From NCBI GenBank assembly GCA_038043445.1, contig JBBTBY010000099.1, positions 1-33,576 of the forward strand: DNA of 33,576 nt, read 5' to 3'. The stretch is from Spirochaetota bacterium (GTDB taxonomy: Bacteria > Spirochaetota > Brachyspiria > Brachyspirales > JACRPF01). Shown piece after piece: positions 8,039 to 15,299 of the stretch. A program made the position numbers and the translations under genes. Under the pieces are notes generated by a model that saw nothing but the letters and a program-made list of their open reading frames with translations, ran no database searches and was not told the origin of the DNA. Every line of letters starts with the position of its first letter. The stretch's first letter is position 1.

Positions 8039-9160
8039 ATGATCACGCCGAAACAGCGAATGCTCAATGCCTATCGCGGGCTGCCGAACGACAGGCCTGC
8101 GATAGCCCCTGAGTTCTGGTATTATTATCCGGCAAAAGTACTCGGTGTCGACATGATACGCTTTGAGAAGGATATCCCGCTCTGGCAGGCGCTTTTGACG
8201 ACGTTCAAAAAATATGGCACCGAGGGATGGGGTGCTGCGTTCGCCGCGCAGAACAATCCGCACACGAAAGGATCATCGAGAGAGGAACGGCTTGCTGACG
8301 GGAGACTCCGACACACGAACACGATCTCATATAAAGACAAGTCATTCACATCAGTACGCATGTACGACAAGGAAGAGCCGTCATGGACGGAAAAATACCT
8401 TCTCGATGACGCCGCCGACATCGGCACCTGCGTCGAAATGGCGACGAACACGGACATTACGTTCGATCTCACAAAAGCCGTTGACGCGCACCGCACGGTC
8501 GGGAATGATTATCTTCTCGAGTTCTGGCTCGGCACACCGTTCTTCGATTTTATTGCAGGATTCATGGGATTCGAGAAAGCGGTCATGTATTTCATCGAAG
8601 CGGATGAAAAGCAATTGCATCAATTCCGTGAGAGGTATCTCTCGCATCAGATGCGTCTTATCCGCGAAGCATGCCGTACTACGCCCTATGAATCGTTCGT
8701 CTTCGGCTGCTCCTACTCCTGCAATTCACTCATCGGCCCCGTCATGTGGCGGCAATGGGATAAACCGTTCATCAAGGCCATCGCCGATGAGCTTCATGCG
8801 CATGGAAAACTGCTGCACATCCATTTCCACGGCAAGTCGATGGAATGCGCATCCGATTTTTCCGAGACAGGCATCGACTGTGTGTGCCCCTTTGAGCGCT
8901 CACCCGGCGGCGATGTAGACGGCGTACAGGGGCTTCGCGATGTGCGCAAAGCGCTTGCCGACAAAGTTACTATGAACGGGAATGTGCATACCGTTGAAAC
9001 GCTTATACGCGGCACGCCTGATGATGTACGCCGCGAGGTGCGAGAGATAAAGGAAGCATTCGCGGGATCAAATCGCTTCATCATCGGCACAGGGGATCAG
9101 GTGGGACGTGAAACGCCGGAAGAGAATATACTCGCAATGATAGATGAGGGAAAGTCCTGA
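8039..9160 (+). CDS. URO-D superfamily protein, paralogue 3 (H-x-H variant)
   Basis: This 373-residue protein is the last gene of the operon. It opens with ITPKQRMLNAYRGLPNDRPAIAPEFWYYYP, typical of environmental URO-D family proteins, and has KLLHIHFHGKSMECASDF, VTMNGNVHTVETLIRGTPDDV and RFIIGTGDQVGRETPEENI. At the metal-ligand positions it shows His262-Phe-His264 instead of H-x-C, and the distal cysteine is absent (GTGDQ, with Asp353 nearby). It may bind a different metal or none. A GGGA ribosome-binding site precedes the ATG by 8 nt, and the upstream gene ends 20 nt earlier. The reaction is unknown. Co-occurrence with two paralogues in one operon suggests division of labour rather than redundancy (inference). 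Confidence 0.82.
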   Translation: MITPKQRMLNAYRGLPNDRPAIAPEFWYYYPAKVLGVDMIRFEKDIPLWQALLTTFKKYGTEGWGAAFAAQNNPHTKGSSREERLADGRLRHTNTISYKDKSFTSVRMYDKEEPSWTEKYLLDDAADIGTCVEMATNTDITFDLTKAVDAHRTVGNDYLLEFWLGTPFFDFIAGFMGFEKAVMYFIEADEKQLHQFRERYLSHQMRLIREACRTTPYESFVFGCSYSCNSLIGPVMWRQWDKPFIKAIADELHAHGKLLHIHFHGKSMECASDFSETGIDCVCPFERSPGGDVDGVQGLRDVRKALADKVTMNGNVHTVETLIRGTPDDVRREVREIKEAFAGSNRFIIGTGDQVGRETPEENILAMIDEGKS

Positions 9161-9289
9161 ATCGAATCACCGTCGCGAAAAGAGAGGGCAAGGGGCTTAA
9201 TCCCCTTGTTCTCTACGATAACGACGAATTGTCGCTGTTTATCAGGTGCTTTGATCAGTGGATGATATTTTCGCAATAGTCTCGGATCA
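9161..9289. other. Convergent intergenic spacer without a gene
   Basis: The spacer separates the operon end from the convergent cyclase/kinase gene. It contains the CAAGGGG stem-loop (9189-9208) and a weak small inverted repeat near 9223. There is no U-tract good enough to call a standard terminator. Confidence 0.6.
9189..9208. repeat. CAAGGGG palindromic repeat, copy 2; possible weak terminator
   Basis: Arms CAAGGGG (9189-9195) and CCCCTTG (9202-9208) enclose a 6-nt loop and are followed by TTC, matching copy 1 at 2913-2932 in arms and 3' flank. The position between two convergent genes fits a terminator, but the T-run is poor on both strands. Confidence 0.55.
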
Positions 9290-12200
9290 CTATTTCCCTG
9301 AAAGAATTCGTATTCGCCACGCGACGAATTTATCCATCGCCGGATCGAATTCCCGCTCCGGCTGGGTGTACGCCGCGTATTCACGGTAGAACGGCAATGC
9401 ATCCTTCGGCTTTCTTACATATTCCAAACGCATACCTTTCAGGAGTGCTATTCTCGTCGGGATGTAATGCGCGCGCATGAGGTCTTCCATAGCAGCTTCA
9501 TTCGTTTTCCCCGCAAGGTATGCAGCAGAGATGGCAAGCTCTCCGCCCCATGCGTTCGAGTGGTCGGTGAATATCCGCTTATATTCTTTGGCGAGAACGG
9601 TATCGCGGTCGCTCATAAAGCGCAGATATCCCGGCAGGAGAAAATGAGAGAATTGATGATGCATCATCCAGCGGTTATAGTCTATAGCTTCTTTTGAAAG
9701 CGAACTGAATTCTTCGAATGCAGACAATCTGTCGCCATCGATATACCGAGCGAGCGCACGAAGTGATCGTGCAAAATAAACCGCATCATTCTCATAGGGG
9801 TAATTCGACACCGCACCGCTATAGTCACCCAATGCCGTAAGTGCAAGCGAGCATTTCTCACGCTGTTCGGTATAGTTCGAGAGTACATACGCGTATTCAC
9901 CAAGATGCAGATAGGTACGCGCACATTTCTCACGCTGATCACTGTAGTTGGATAGTATGTTCGTAAATTGTTTCGTATACAGCAAGGCGATGGCATGACA
10001 ATCGTACTGCCCCATGCAATTCGAGAGCGTGCTCTGATAGTCTCCTAGGGCAAGGATCGCATACTGACAAATCCTTTTTTGATCGTGATATTTTGTCAGC
10101 AGCTCATCAAATCTGCCAAGCGCGATCATCGCATTGGCACAGTACCAACGCTGATCGGGGTATTTGTCGACTATATCCTTGAATTTCCCCTGCATTTTCA
10201 AGGCAGCGGCACATTGTTCCCGCTGGTCAGAGTAGTCGCGAAACACCTCATCATATCGGCCAAGCCGATTCAACGCCCGAGCACAGGGATACCGCTGATC
10301 TGAATAGTTACGAAGCACTTCATCATTCCGGCCGAGCTCTGTGAGCGCTAACGCACAATGAAATCGCTGATCGGGATATTCCCTCAGCACCCTCTCGGGC
10401 TGCCCCATTTGCCTATACGCGCTTGCACACTCAATTCGCTGATCGGGATACTTATCAACAATCTCTTTCCTTCGCCCCAACGTATGAAAAGTAAAAGAGC
10501 AGACCGCTCGTTGTTCCGGATAGTATTTCAGTATATCATCATATCTCCCCAGTCGATACAAAGTCCAGGCCACTTGGTGGCGCTGATCCGGATATTTTTT
10601 AATCACATCATCATACATACCTGCCGCCTGCAGAAACTCAGCAGCCCTTCTTAAGAATGAATTATTACGGCCCGATACATGAAGTATGGATTCCCAGCGG
10701 CGTATCGCAACCCGTGCATTCTCGAACTGTGAGAAAAGCTTCTCATCACGGGCCCCTGATCTATAGCCGTTAAAGACGTTCATGTACTGTTTCGTTATCT
10801 GATACATGACGAGCTTACATGCCGGGTGATGCTGATACTTGGCGATCTGTTCGAAGATAGCATTCGCTTCATTCGTATCTCCAAGGTCAAGATGTATCTT
10901 GCCTCGTTCATACAGGGCATATGCGGCATAAAAGCTCTTCGGGTGCTTTCTTGTGTATTGCTCGAACGATCTTTCTGCTGCGTTCGCATCGCCCCCACGC
11001 AGGCGGGACATGGCGATCTGAAATTCTGCGCGTTCTGACATCTCGCCCGAATATTGTGAGGCGATACTCCCATATTCTACCGCCGCGTTGCTGTAATACC
11101 CGAGTCGATACAGCGTATCAGCAGCGATTATCGTTCCCGTTTTTTCCGGAAGCCCCATGGAATATACCCTTACCGCATGTATATCGATCACCTCGCCTTC
11201 CTTGCCCGCTATACTGACACGGTAATCACCGGCGCCGGGTATGGTATCCTGGTCATAGAATTCGATAATGCGCTTGCCATCGATATACATACGGACCGTA
11301 TTCCCGTCTTTTTCCATTACAAGCGAATACCGCCGATCCAGTTTGAGATATGATCCAAGCACGGCGGTATCAAGCATTACACCGTTCTTAGTGAAATACA
11401 CATCACTGGGAGTAGATGAGATATTGTACACCGCATACCGTTCTTGCGTGTTCGTATCTGCATTCTCGATAAGAAGCTGAAAAACACCGCATCGCTTGAA
11501 TTGCACATCGAATACCGCCCGAAACGATCCGTGTACGGTAGCGATCGACTGCAGCTGTTCCATCCCAAGCACCCCTGAGAAACGGAACACACCATTTGAC
11601 TGCATGCCGATATGTTCAATGGCATTTCGCTTGAGCGGATCGAAAGCCCTTTCTCTATTGAACACCTCATACCAGCGGTTCGTATAGTCGAGCGGACCGC
11701 CGTTGAACGTCTCCGTGAATTCATACTTCCACGTGAACGCCTCTTTCAGCCGCTCACCGTAGAAGATAAAAAGAGCAACGACACCTATCAACACCGCGGC
11801 AACGGAAGGAATGATGATGGCCTTATGCTTCTGCATCTTCTTCGACACGATATACATCACCGACGGCGGCCGGGCATGTATCGGTTCATCCGCGCGGAAA
11901 CGCGCAATATCCGCACGCATCTCCTTTACGCTTTGATACCGCCTCACGGGGTCCTTCTCCAGCGCTTTGAGCACTATCGTTTCAAGGTCTTTCGGCACCT
12001 TCCCGTTGATGCTCCGGGGAGACACGACGCTTTTATCACGAAGCGATCCGATATCCGAAAGTATATTGCCGCTCGACGTGAACCACTTCTCTCCCGTAAG
12101 CACATAATAGAGTATAGCCCCGAGGGAGAATATATCTGAGCGTTCGTCCGCCTTCTTCGCAAGCTCGGCCTGTTCGGGCGCCATATAATCGATGGTGCCG

Positions 12201-14119
12201 ACCACCTGCTGCGTCATCGTAAGGTCGCCCTCACCGCGCTCGAAACGCGCAAGCCCGAAATCCATCACCACCGGGTCGCCGTTCCTTTTTATCATAACGT
12301 TCGCGGGCTTAAGATCGCGATGAATGATGCCTTTCTCATGCGCGAACTCAACGCCCGCGCAGATGCCATCGAAAATAGCGAGCGCATGCGTGACCGGGAG
12401 GGCGCATACACTCACCCCGTCACGCGAGTCGCCGTCCGTGGCTCGCGCGAGCTGCGCCGTCCGTGGCGCATGCCCTTCCCACGGCTCGCTCTTTTTGCTC
12501 CCTACCCCCTTCCCCTCTCTCACGTCCCTGGGAGAGAGGGGAAGGGGGCTAGGGGGTTGGGGTGAGTGTCTCCCCGCCTCCACCCTGCTCACCATAGTAT
12601 CGATCGTGTCCCCGTCCTTATGCGCTATCGATGAACCTGCAAGATCACCGAGCGTGACACCCGGCAATAATTCCATCGCGATATAGCTTATTCCTTCGTA
12701 CTGTCCCACATCGACAACGCGGCAGACATTGCGATGATCGAGGAGCTTCATCACTTCCGCCTCGCGCATGAAACGGTGAAGCTGCTCGGATGTCGCACCT
12801 TCACCGGCGAGGAGCATCTTCACCGCGACATCATTGCCGAACATGTCGCGTGCCTTCCACACCTCGGCCATGCCGCCCTTTCCGATGCGTTCTATTAACC
12901 GATATTTACCGAACACCTTTTCCGTGCTCGCCGCTTTCTCGTCGGAAAGGAATTCCTTCACGGTGAACTTCATCGCGGATTCATCAGCCACCGACACCGC
13001 TTCTATCACCGGCAATGGATCATCGACGCCTTTCACTTTTACTGCGTAGAGATAACGGAACTGATAGAGCGGACTGTCCTTCGGGCCGATGCTCACGACA
13101 ACGCCGCGTAGCTCTTCGGGGAGATCGAAAACACCTTCAGTCTTTTCGCCAAGTGATTGCACGCGCTCCCCTTCCCCTCTCTCACTTCCCTGTGAGAGAG
13201 GGGAAGGGGCCGGGGGATGGGGTGAGTGTACATTCCACCCTTCCGGCAGGTTATCCATTATCTCTTTCAGTGTCGCCTGCGTACAGATGACCTGCAGCCC
13301 CTGTGCGGCACCGCATAAACGCGCAGCGAGATTCACCGAACTTCCGAGCACGGTGTAATTCATCCTCGCTTCGCTGCCGATATTCCCCACGACCATCTCG
13401 CCGGTATTGATCCCGATGCCGCAGGCGGGCATCACTTTGCCGTGCTTGAGGTATTCTTCCTGCAGCGCCCTGAGATTTCTCACTTGATCGAGCGCCGTCT
13501 TCACGGCGCGCAGCGCATGGTCCTTGTAATGACGCGGCGCGCCGAAGAGCGCCATCACTTCATCACCGACGATCTTATCGATGGTGCCGTTATTATCCTC
13601 GACGGCCTTCATCACCGCTTCGAGATATGCGTTTATCGTTTCGCGCACTTCCTCGGGGCGCATCTTCTCGCTCATGGCGGTGAACCCGCGGAGGTCGGTG
13701 AACGATACCGACATGAATCGCCTTTCGGGAATAGCGAATGTCGACTTCTCATCGTCGGTAAGATCGGAGAGGCCTTTCTGTACATATCTCCCGACATAGG
13801 CACGCAGCTGTTCTATCTCGGTCTTTTCAGTTATCGTAATGTCCGCGCCGCCGCCGACGCCTATCGCCTTCATTTCGAATACACGGCCGTCAGCGCTCGT
13901 TCCGTTGTACTGCTTTTTCTCTTTCGCGCCGGGGAGCGCGACGCCCTTGAATATTTCACAACCGGGCAGGCGGGTTATCGCATCGAATGCGGCACCGATC
14001 ACCTGTTCTTTGGGGAGTCCGATATATTGTACGAACGCAGCGTTGGCATAGTCGATGGTGCCGGCGGCGCTCACGTGGAGCATCATGGTCTTGACGACGA
14101 ACGACAGTTCTTCCGGCAC
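9290..14119 (-). CDS. PAS / class III adenylate cyclase / Ser-Thr kinase / TM / TPR and 24-residue-repeat receptor fusion
   Basis: This 1609-residue protein starts at GTG 14119 behind a GGGGTGA ribosome-binding site. A PAS-like domain (~1-110) is followed by a class III nucleotide cyclase: metal Asp142 (FTDLRGFT) and Asp186 (GDE), substrate residues Lys182 and Thr256 (class IIIb pair), Asn263 and Arg267. Next is a Ser/Thr kinase with IGKGGMAEVW, Lys434, HRDLKPAN (Asp602), D620FG and an APEQ motif. A single transmembrane helix (~768-790) leads to a LamG-like sandwich (~800-990), TPRs (~995-1170), eleven 24-residue repeats (1176-1439) and a TPR-like C-terminus. It is probably a membrane receptor: cytoplasmic cyclase and kinase, exterior sensor (topology inferred). 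Palindromic repeats insert at ~298-318 and, inside the kinase domain, ~500-575. Both enzymes keep their key residues. Confidence 0.9.
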   Translation of the reverse strand: MPEELSFVVKTMMLHVSAAGTIDYANAAFVQYIGLPKEQVIGAAFDAITRLPGCEIFKGVALPGAKEKKQYNGTSADGRVFEMKAIGVGGGADITITEKTEIEQLRAYVGRYVQKGLSDLTDDEKSTFAIPERRFMSVSFTDLRGFTAMSEKMRPEEVRETINAYLEAVMKAVEDNNGTIDKIVGDEVMALFGAPRHYKDHALRAVKTALDQVRNLRALQEEYLKHGKVMPACGIGINTGEMVVGNIGSEARMNYTVLGSSVNLAARLCGAAQGLQVICTQATLKEIMDNLPEGWNVHSPHPPAPSPLSQGSERGEGERVQSLGEKTEGVFDLPEELRGVVVSIGPKDSPLYQFRYLYAVKVKGVDDPLPVIEAVSVADESAMKFTVKEFLSDEKAASTEKVFGKYRLIERIGKGGMAEVWKARDMFGNDVAVKMLLAGEGATSEQLHRFMREAEVMKLLDHRNVCRVVDVGQYEGISYIAMELLPGVTLGDLAGSSIAHKDGDTIDTMVSRVEAGRHSPQPPSPLPLSPRDVREGKGVGSKKSEPWEGHAPRTAQLARATDGDSRDGVSVCALPVTHALAIFDGICAGVEFAHEKGIIHRDLKPANVMIKRNGDPVVMDFGLARFERGEGDLTMTQQVVGTIDYMAPEQAELAKKADERSDIFSLGAILYYVLTGEKWFTSSGNILSDIGSLRDKSVVSPRSINGKVPKDLETIVLKALEKDPVRRYQSVKEMRADIARFRADEPIHARPPSVMYIVSKKMQKHKAIIIPSVAAVLIGVVALFIFYGERLKEAFTWKYEFTETFNGGPLDYTNRWYEVFNRERAFDPLKRNAIEHIGMQSNGVFRFSGVLGMEQLQSIATVHGSFRAVFDVQFKRCGVFQLLIENADTNTQERYAVYNISSTPSDVYFTKNGVMLDTAVLGSYLKLDRRYSLVMEKDGNTVRMYIDGKRIIEFYDQDTIPGAGDYRVSIAGKEGEVIDIHAVRVYSMGLPEKTGTIIAADTLYRLGYYSNAAVEYGSIASQYSGEMSERAEFQIAMSRLRGGDANAAERSFEQYTRKHPKSFYAAYALYERGKIHLDLGDTNEANAIFEQIAKYQHHPACKLVMYQITKQYMNVFNGYRSGARDEKLFSQFENARVAIRRWESILHVSGRNNSFLRRAAEFLQAAGMYDDVIKKYPDQRHQVAWTLYRLGRYDDILKYYPEQRAVCSFTFHTLGRRKEIVDKYPDQRIECASAYRQMGQPERVLREYPDQRFHCALALTELGRNDEVLRNYSDQRYPCARALNRLGRYDEVFRDYSDQREQCAAALKMQGKFKDIVDKYPDQRWYCANAMIALGRFDELLTKYHDQKRICQYAILALGDYQSTLSNCMGQYDCHAIALLYTKQFTNILSNYSDQREKCARTYLHLGEYAYVLSNYTEQREKCSLALTALGDYSGAVSNYPYENDAVYFARSLRALARYIDGDRLSAFEEFSSLSKEAIDYNRWMMHHQFSHFLLPGYLRFMSDRDTVLAKEYKRIFTDHSNAWGGELAISAAYLAGKTNEAAMEDLMRAHYIPTRIALLKGMRLEYVRKPKDALPFYREYAAYTQPEREFDPAMDKFVAWRIRILSGK
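9803..10594 (-). repeat. Eleven tandem 72-bp units encoding a 24-residue cysteine-ladder repeat
   Basis: Residues 1176-1439 are eleven uninterrupted units of exactly 24 residues. Typical positions are Tyr1, Pro/Ser2, Asp/Glu3, Gln4-Arg5, Cys8-Ala9, Ala/Leu11-12, Leu15-Gly16, Arg17, Asp/Glu19-20 and Leu/Val22. Nine of the eleven have Cys at position 8. Unit 1 has Val, and unit 9 shifts its cysteines to positions 1 and 7. The pattern suggests two short helices per unit, like a compressed TPR. The DNA copies have diverged, so this is an old protein repeat rather than a recent DNA duplication. Confidence 0.9.
12431..12467. repeat. Direct repeat / palindrome composite inside the kinase insert
   Basis: GCCGTCCGTGGC occurs at 12431-12442 and again at 12456-12467. 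The 12-bp palindrome GCTCGCGCGAGC lies between them at 12441-12452. It encodes part of an Ala/Arg/Thr-rich linker (HAPRTAQLARATDG) that has no kinase-family counterpart, so it looks like a second repeat element beside the CT-rich palindrome. Confidence 0.55.
12505..12548. repeat. CT-rich perfect palindrome, copy A, inside the kinase domain
   Basis: A 17-bp perfect stem (12505-12521 with 12532-12548) has a 10-nt loop. It shares stem sequence and the GGGGTGAGTGT flank (12560-12569) with copy B. It is translated on the minus strand as a Pro/Ser then Arg/Gly-rich stretch (HSPQPPSPLPL...). Confidence 0.85.
13168..13209. repeat. CT-rich perfect palindrome, copy B, between cyclase and kinase
   Basis: An 18-bp perfect stem (13168-13185 with 13192-13209) has a 6-nt loop and is followed by the same GGGGTGAGTGT flank (13220-13230). 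Copies A and B are 660 bp apart, a multiple of three, and both are read as HSP.PP.PSPL, so they are in the same reading frame. Confidence 0.87.
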
Positions 14120-14185
14120 AGCTCACCCCTGCTTGTATGTCCTCAAATCCTGTCGCGGACGGCGCTGCAGCCCCGCTATGTGAGA

Positions 14186-14213
14186 AGTATATACGCTTCG
14201 GCGCCAACGTCAA
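14186..14213 (-). promoter_or_regulatory. Predicted promoter of the cyclase/kinase gene
   Basis: On the minus strand TTGACG (14208-14213) and TATACT (14186-14191) are 16 nt apart, placing the start about 60 nt before the GTG at 14119. The gene can therefore be transcribed separately from the U32-like gene upstream. The 14120-14231 gap holds nothing else I recognise. Confidence 0.6.
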
Positions 14214-14231
14214 GCAAGCAAACTCGTTTGT

Positions 14232-15257
14232 TTACCCGGCCTTTATCAACACAGCCTCCAGTACATTCCCGCAATAATCGCATCGATGACATTCCTTATC
14301 GCACGATGTAGTCCTCGCGAACCATTCCTTCGGGAATTTGTCATTGTCAATAACATACGGCGCAAACGCCGGCGAGAACCCCGGCTCGCAGAGATCGAGA
14401 AGATTCCCGTGATACTTCCTGTCCGCATACGCCTGTATCACGAGCCGCGGATGCTGATGCATTCGGGTAGCAAGTTTCACCACATCAAAATATCGCTCGT
14501 AATGATCGATATCCTCGGGACGCACCCACGAATTCTGAAGCACCGAAACGCGGTTCGCTTCATCGGCGGCAAGATAGTTCCAGCACGCATGCATGCGGAA
14601 ATCCTTCATGTTCACCGTATCGGCTATCTCCGACTCATGCGCCACGCAATTGTCATGGAATGTCTGTCCCGAACAGAAATTCATGCAGCCGCTGTTGGCG
14701 AGCATGATGAGCTTCTTGCCGTTCGCATCCGCCCACGCCTTGAGCTCCTCTATACGAGCGAGGTCACGATTATACTCGCGCTGTACATGGAACGAATCGA
14801 AAAGCTTTGCCATATACTGCATACCCTTCACCGTGCCGATGCGCATATTCACCGATGCACGCACCTCGACAGCGGAAAAATGCTTTTTCAGTATATGCGC
14901 CACCGCGGGCGATGCCGTCGTCACTATCTCGATGCCGCCCGTAAGCTCGTTCAGATATTCAAGCGTTGAACGCACTTGATTCTCAAGATGCACGGACATC
15001 GACTGCCGCCCGAAGCAATTTCCATTGATGAGCAGATCAAGCTTGATGCCGAGCCCTTTCAGCGCGACAATATCTTCTTCAATATCTTTCTGCGCATGCC
15101 AGTCCACCTCGCCGTTGCGTTCCGCGATCGATGCGCGTCCTGTGGCAAAATTGAGCCACGGGAAGAACACCTCGGCGATATGCTCGCGGTAATCGCGGAC
15201 AATGTCGACGAACGAACCATCATCATTGGGAAGTTGATAGCCAACTGCGAAACGCAT
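14232..15257 (-). CDS. Peptidase U32 / UbiUV-like cysteine-cluster protein
   Basis: I place the start at ATG 15257 (341 aa), because GAGGAGG lies 5 nt upstream; the longer ATG at 15275 has no ribosome-binding site. The protein looks like a TIM-barrel of the U32 / UbiU-UbiV group: LDLLINGNCFG at ~74-84, ANSGCMNFCSGQTFHDNC at ~187-204 and MHACW at ~222. Cys191, 195, 204 and 225 could hold an iron-sulfur cluster as in UbiU/UbiV. A second cysteine group near the C-terminus (Cys319, 323, 326, 329; CDKECHRCDYC) resembles a zinc or iron-sulfur knuckle. Relationship to U32 is from motif recognition only, and no peptidase activity is implied. It lies 42 nt downstream of the BNR gene and may be co-transcribed with it. 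Confidence 0.6.
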   Translation of the reverse strand: MRFAVGYQLPNDDGSFVDIVRDYREHIAEVFFPWLNFATGRASIAERNGEVDWHAQKDIEEDIVALKGLGIKLDLLINGNCFGRQSMSVHLENQVRSTLEYLNELTGGIEIVTTASPAVAHILKKHFSAVEVRASVNMRIGTVKGMQYMAKLFDSFHVQREYNRDLARIEELKAWADANGKKLIMLANSGCMNFCSGQTFHDNCVAHESEIADTVNMKDFRMHACWNYLAADEANRVSVLQNSWVRPEDIDHYERYFDVVKLATRMHQHPRLVIQAYADRKYHGNLLDLCEPGFSPAFAPYVIDNDKFPKEWFARTTSCDKECHRCDYCGNVLEAVLIKAG

Positions 15258-15299
15258 GAGGTCCTCCTCGGTCATGAACAGTGTGGATTGTATCCTGGC

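Noticed and set aside
1984-9160. Heme biosynthesis function for the URO-D proteins
   Set aside because: There are three divergent copies in a sugar-type operon with altered ligand residues and no other heme gene. HemE is single-copy and clustered differently.
9803-10594. Regular 72-bp periodicity suggesting a CRISPR-like array
   Set aside because: The period is codon-exact, units are diverged and there is no repeat/spacer distinction. It is a protein repeat.
12505-13209. Strong hairpins read as transcription terminators
   Set aside because: They lie inside one continuous ORF with intact domains on both sides and have no T-run following the stem.
13442-14311. 289-codon + strand frame opposite the PAS/cyclase region
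   Set aside because: The minus-strand cyclase residues are conserved and the antisense protein resembles nothing.
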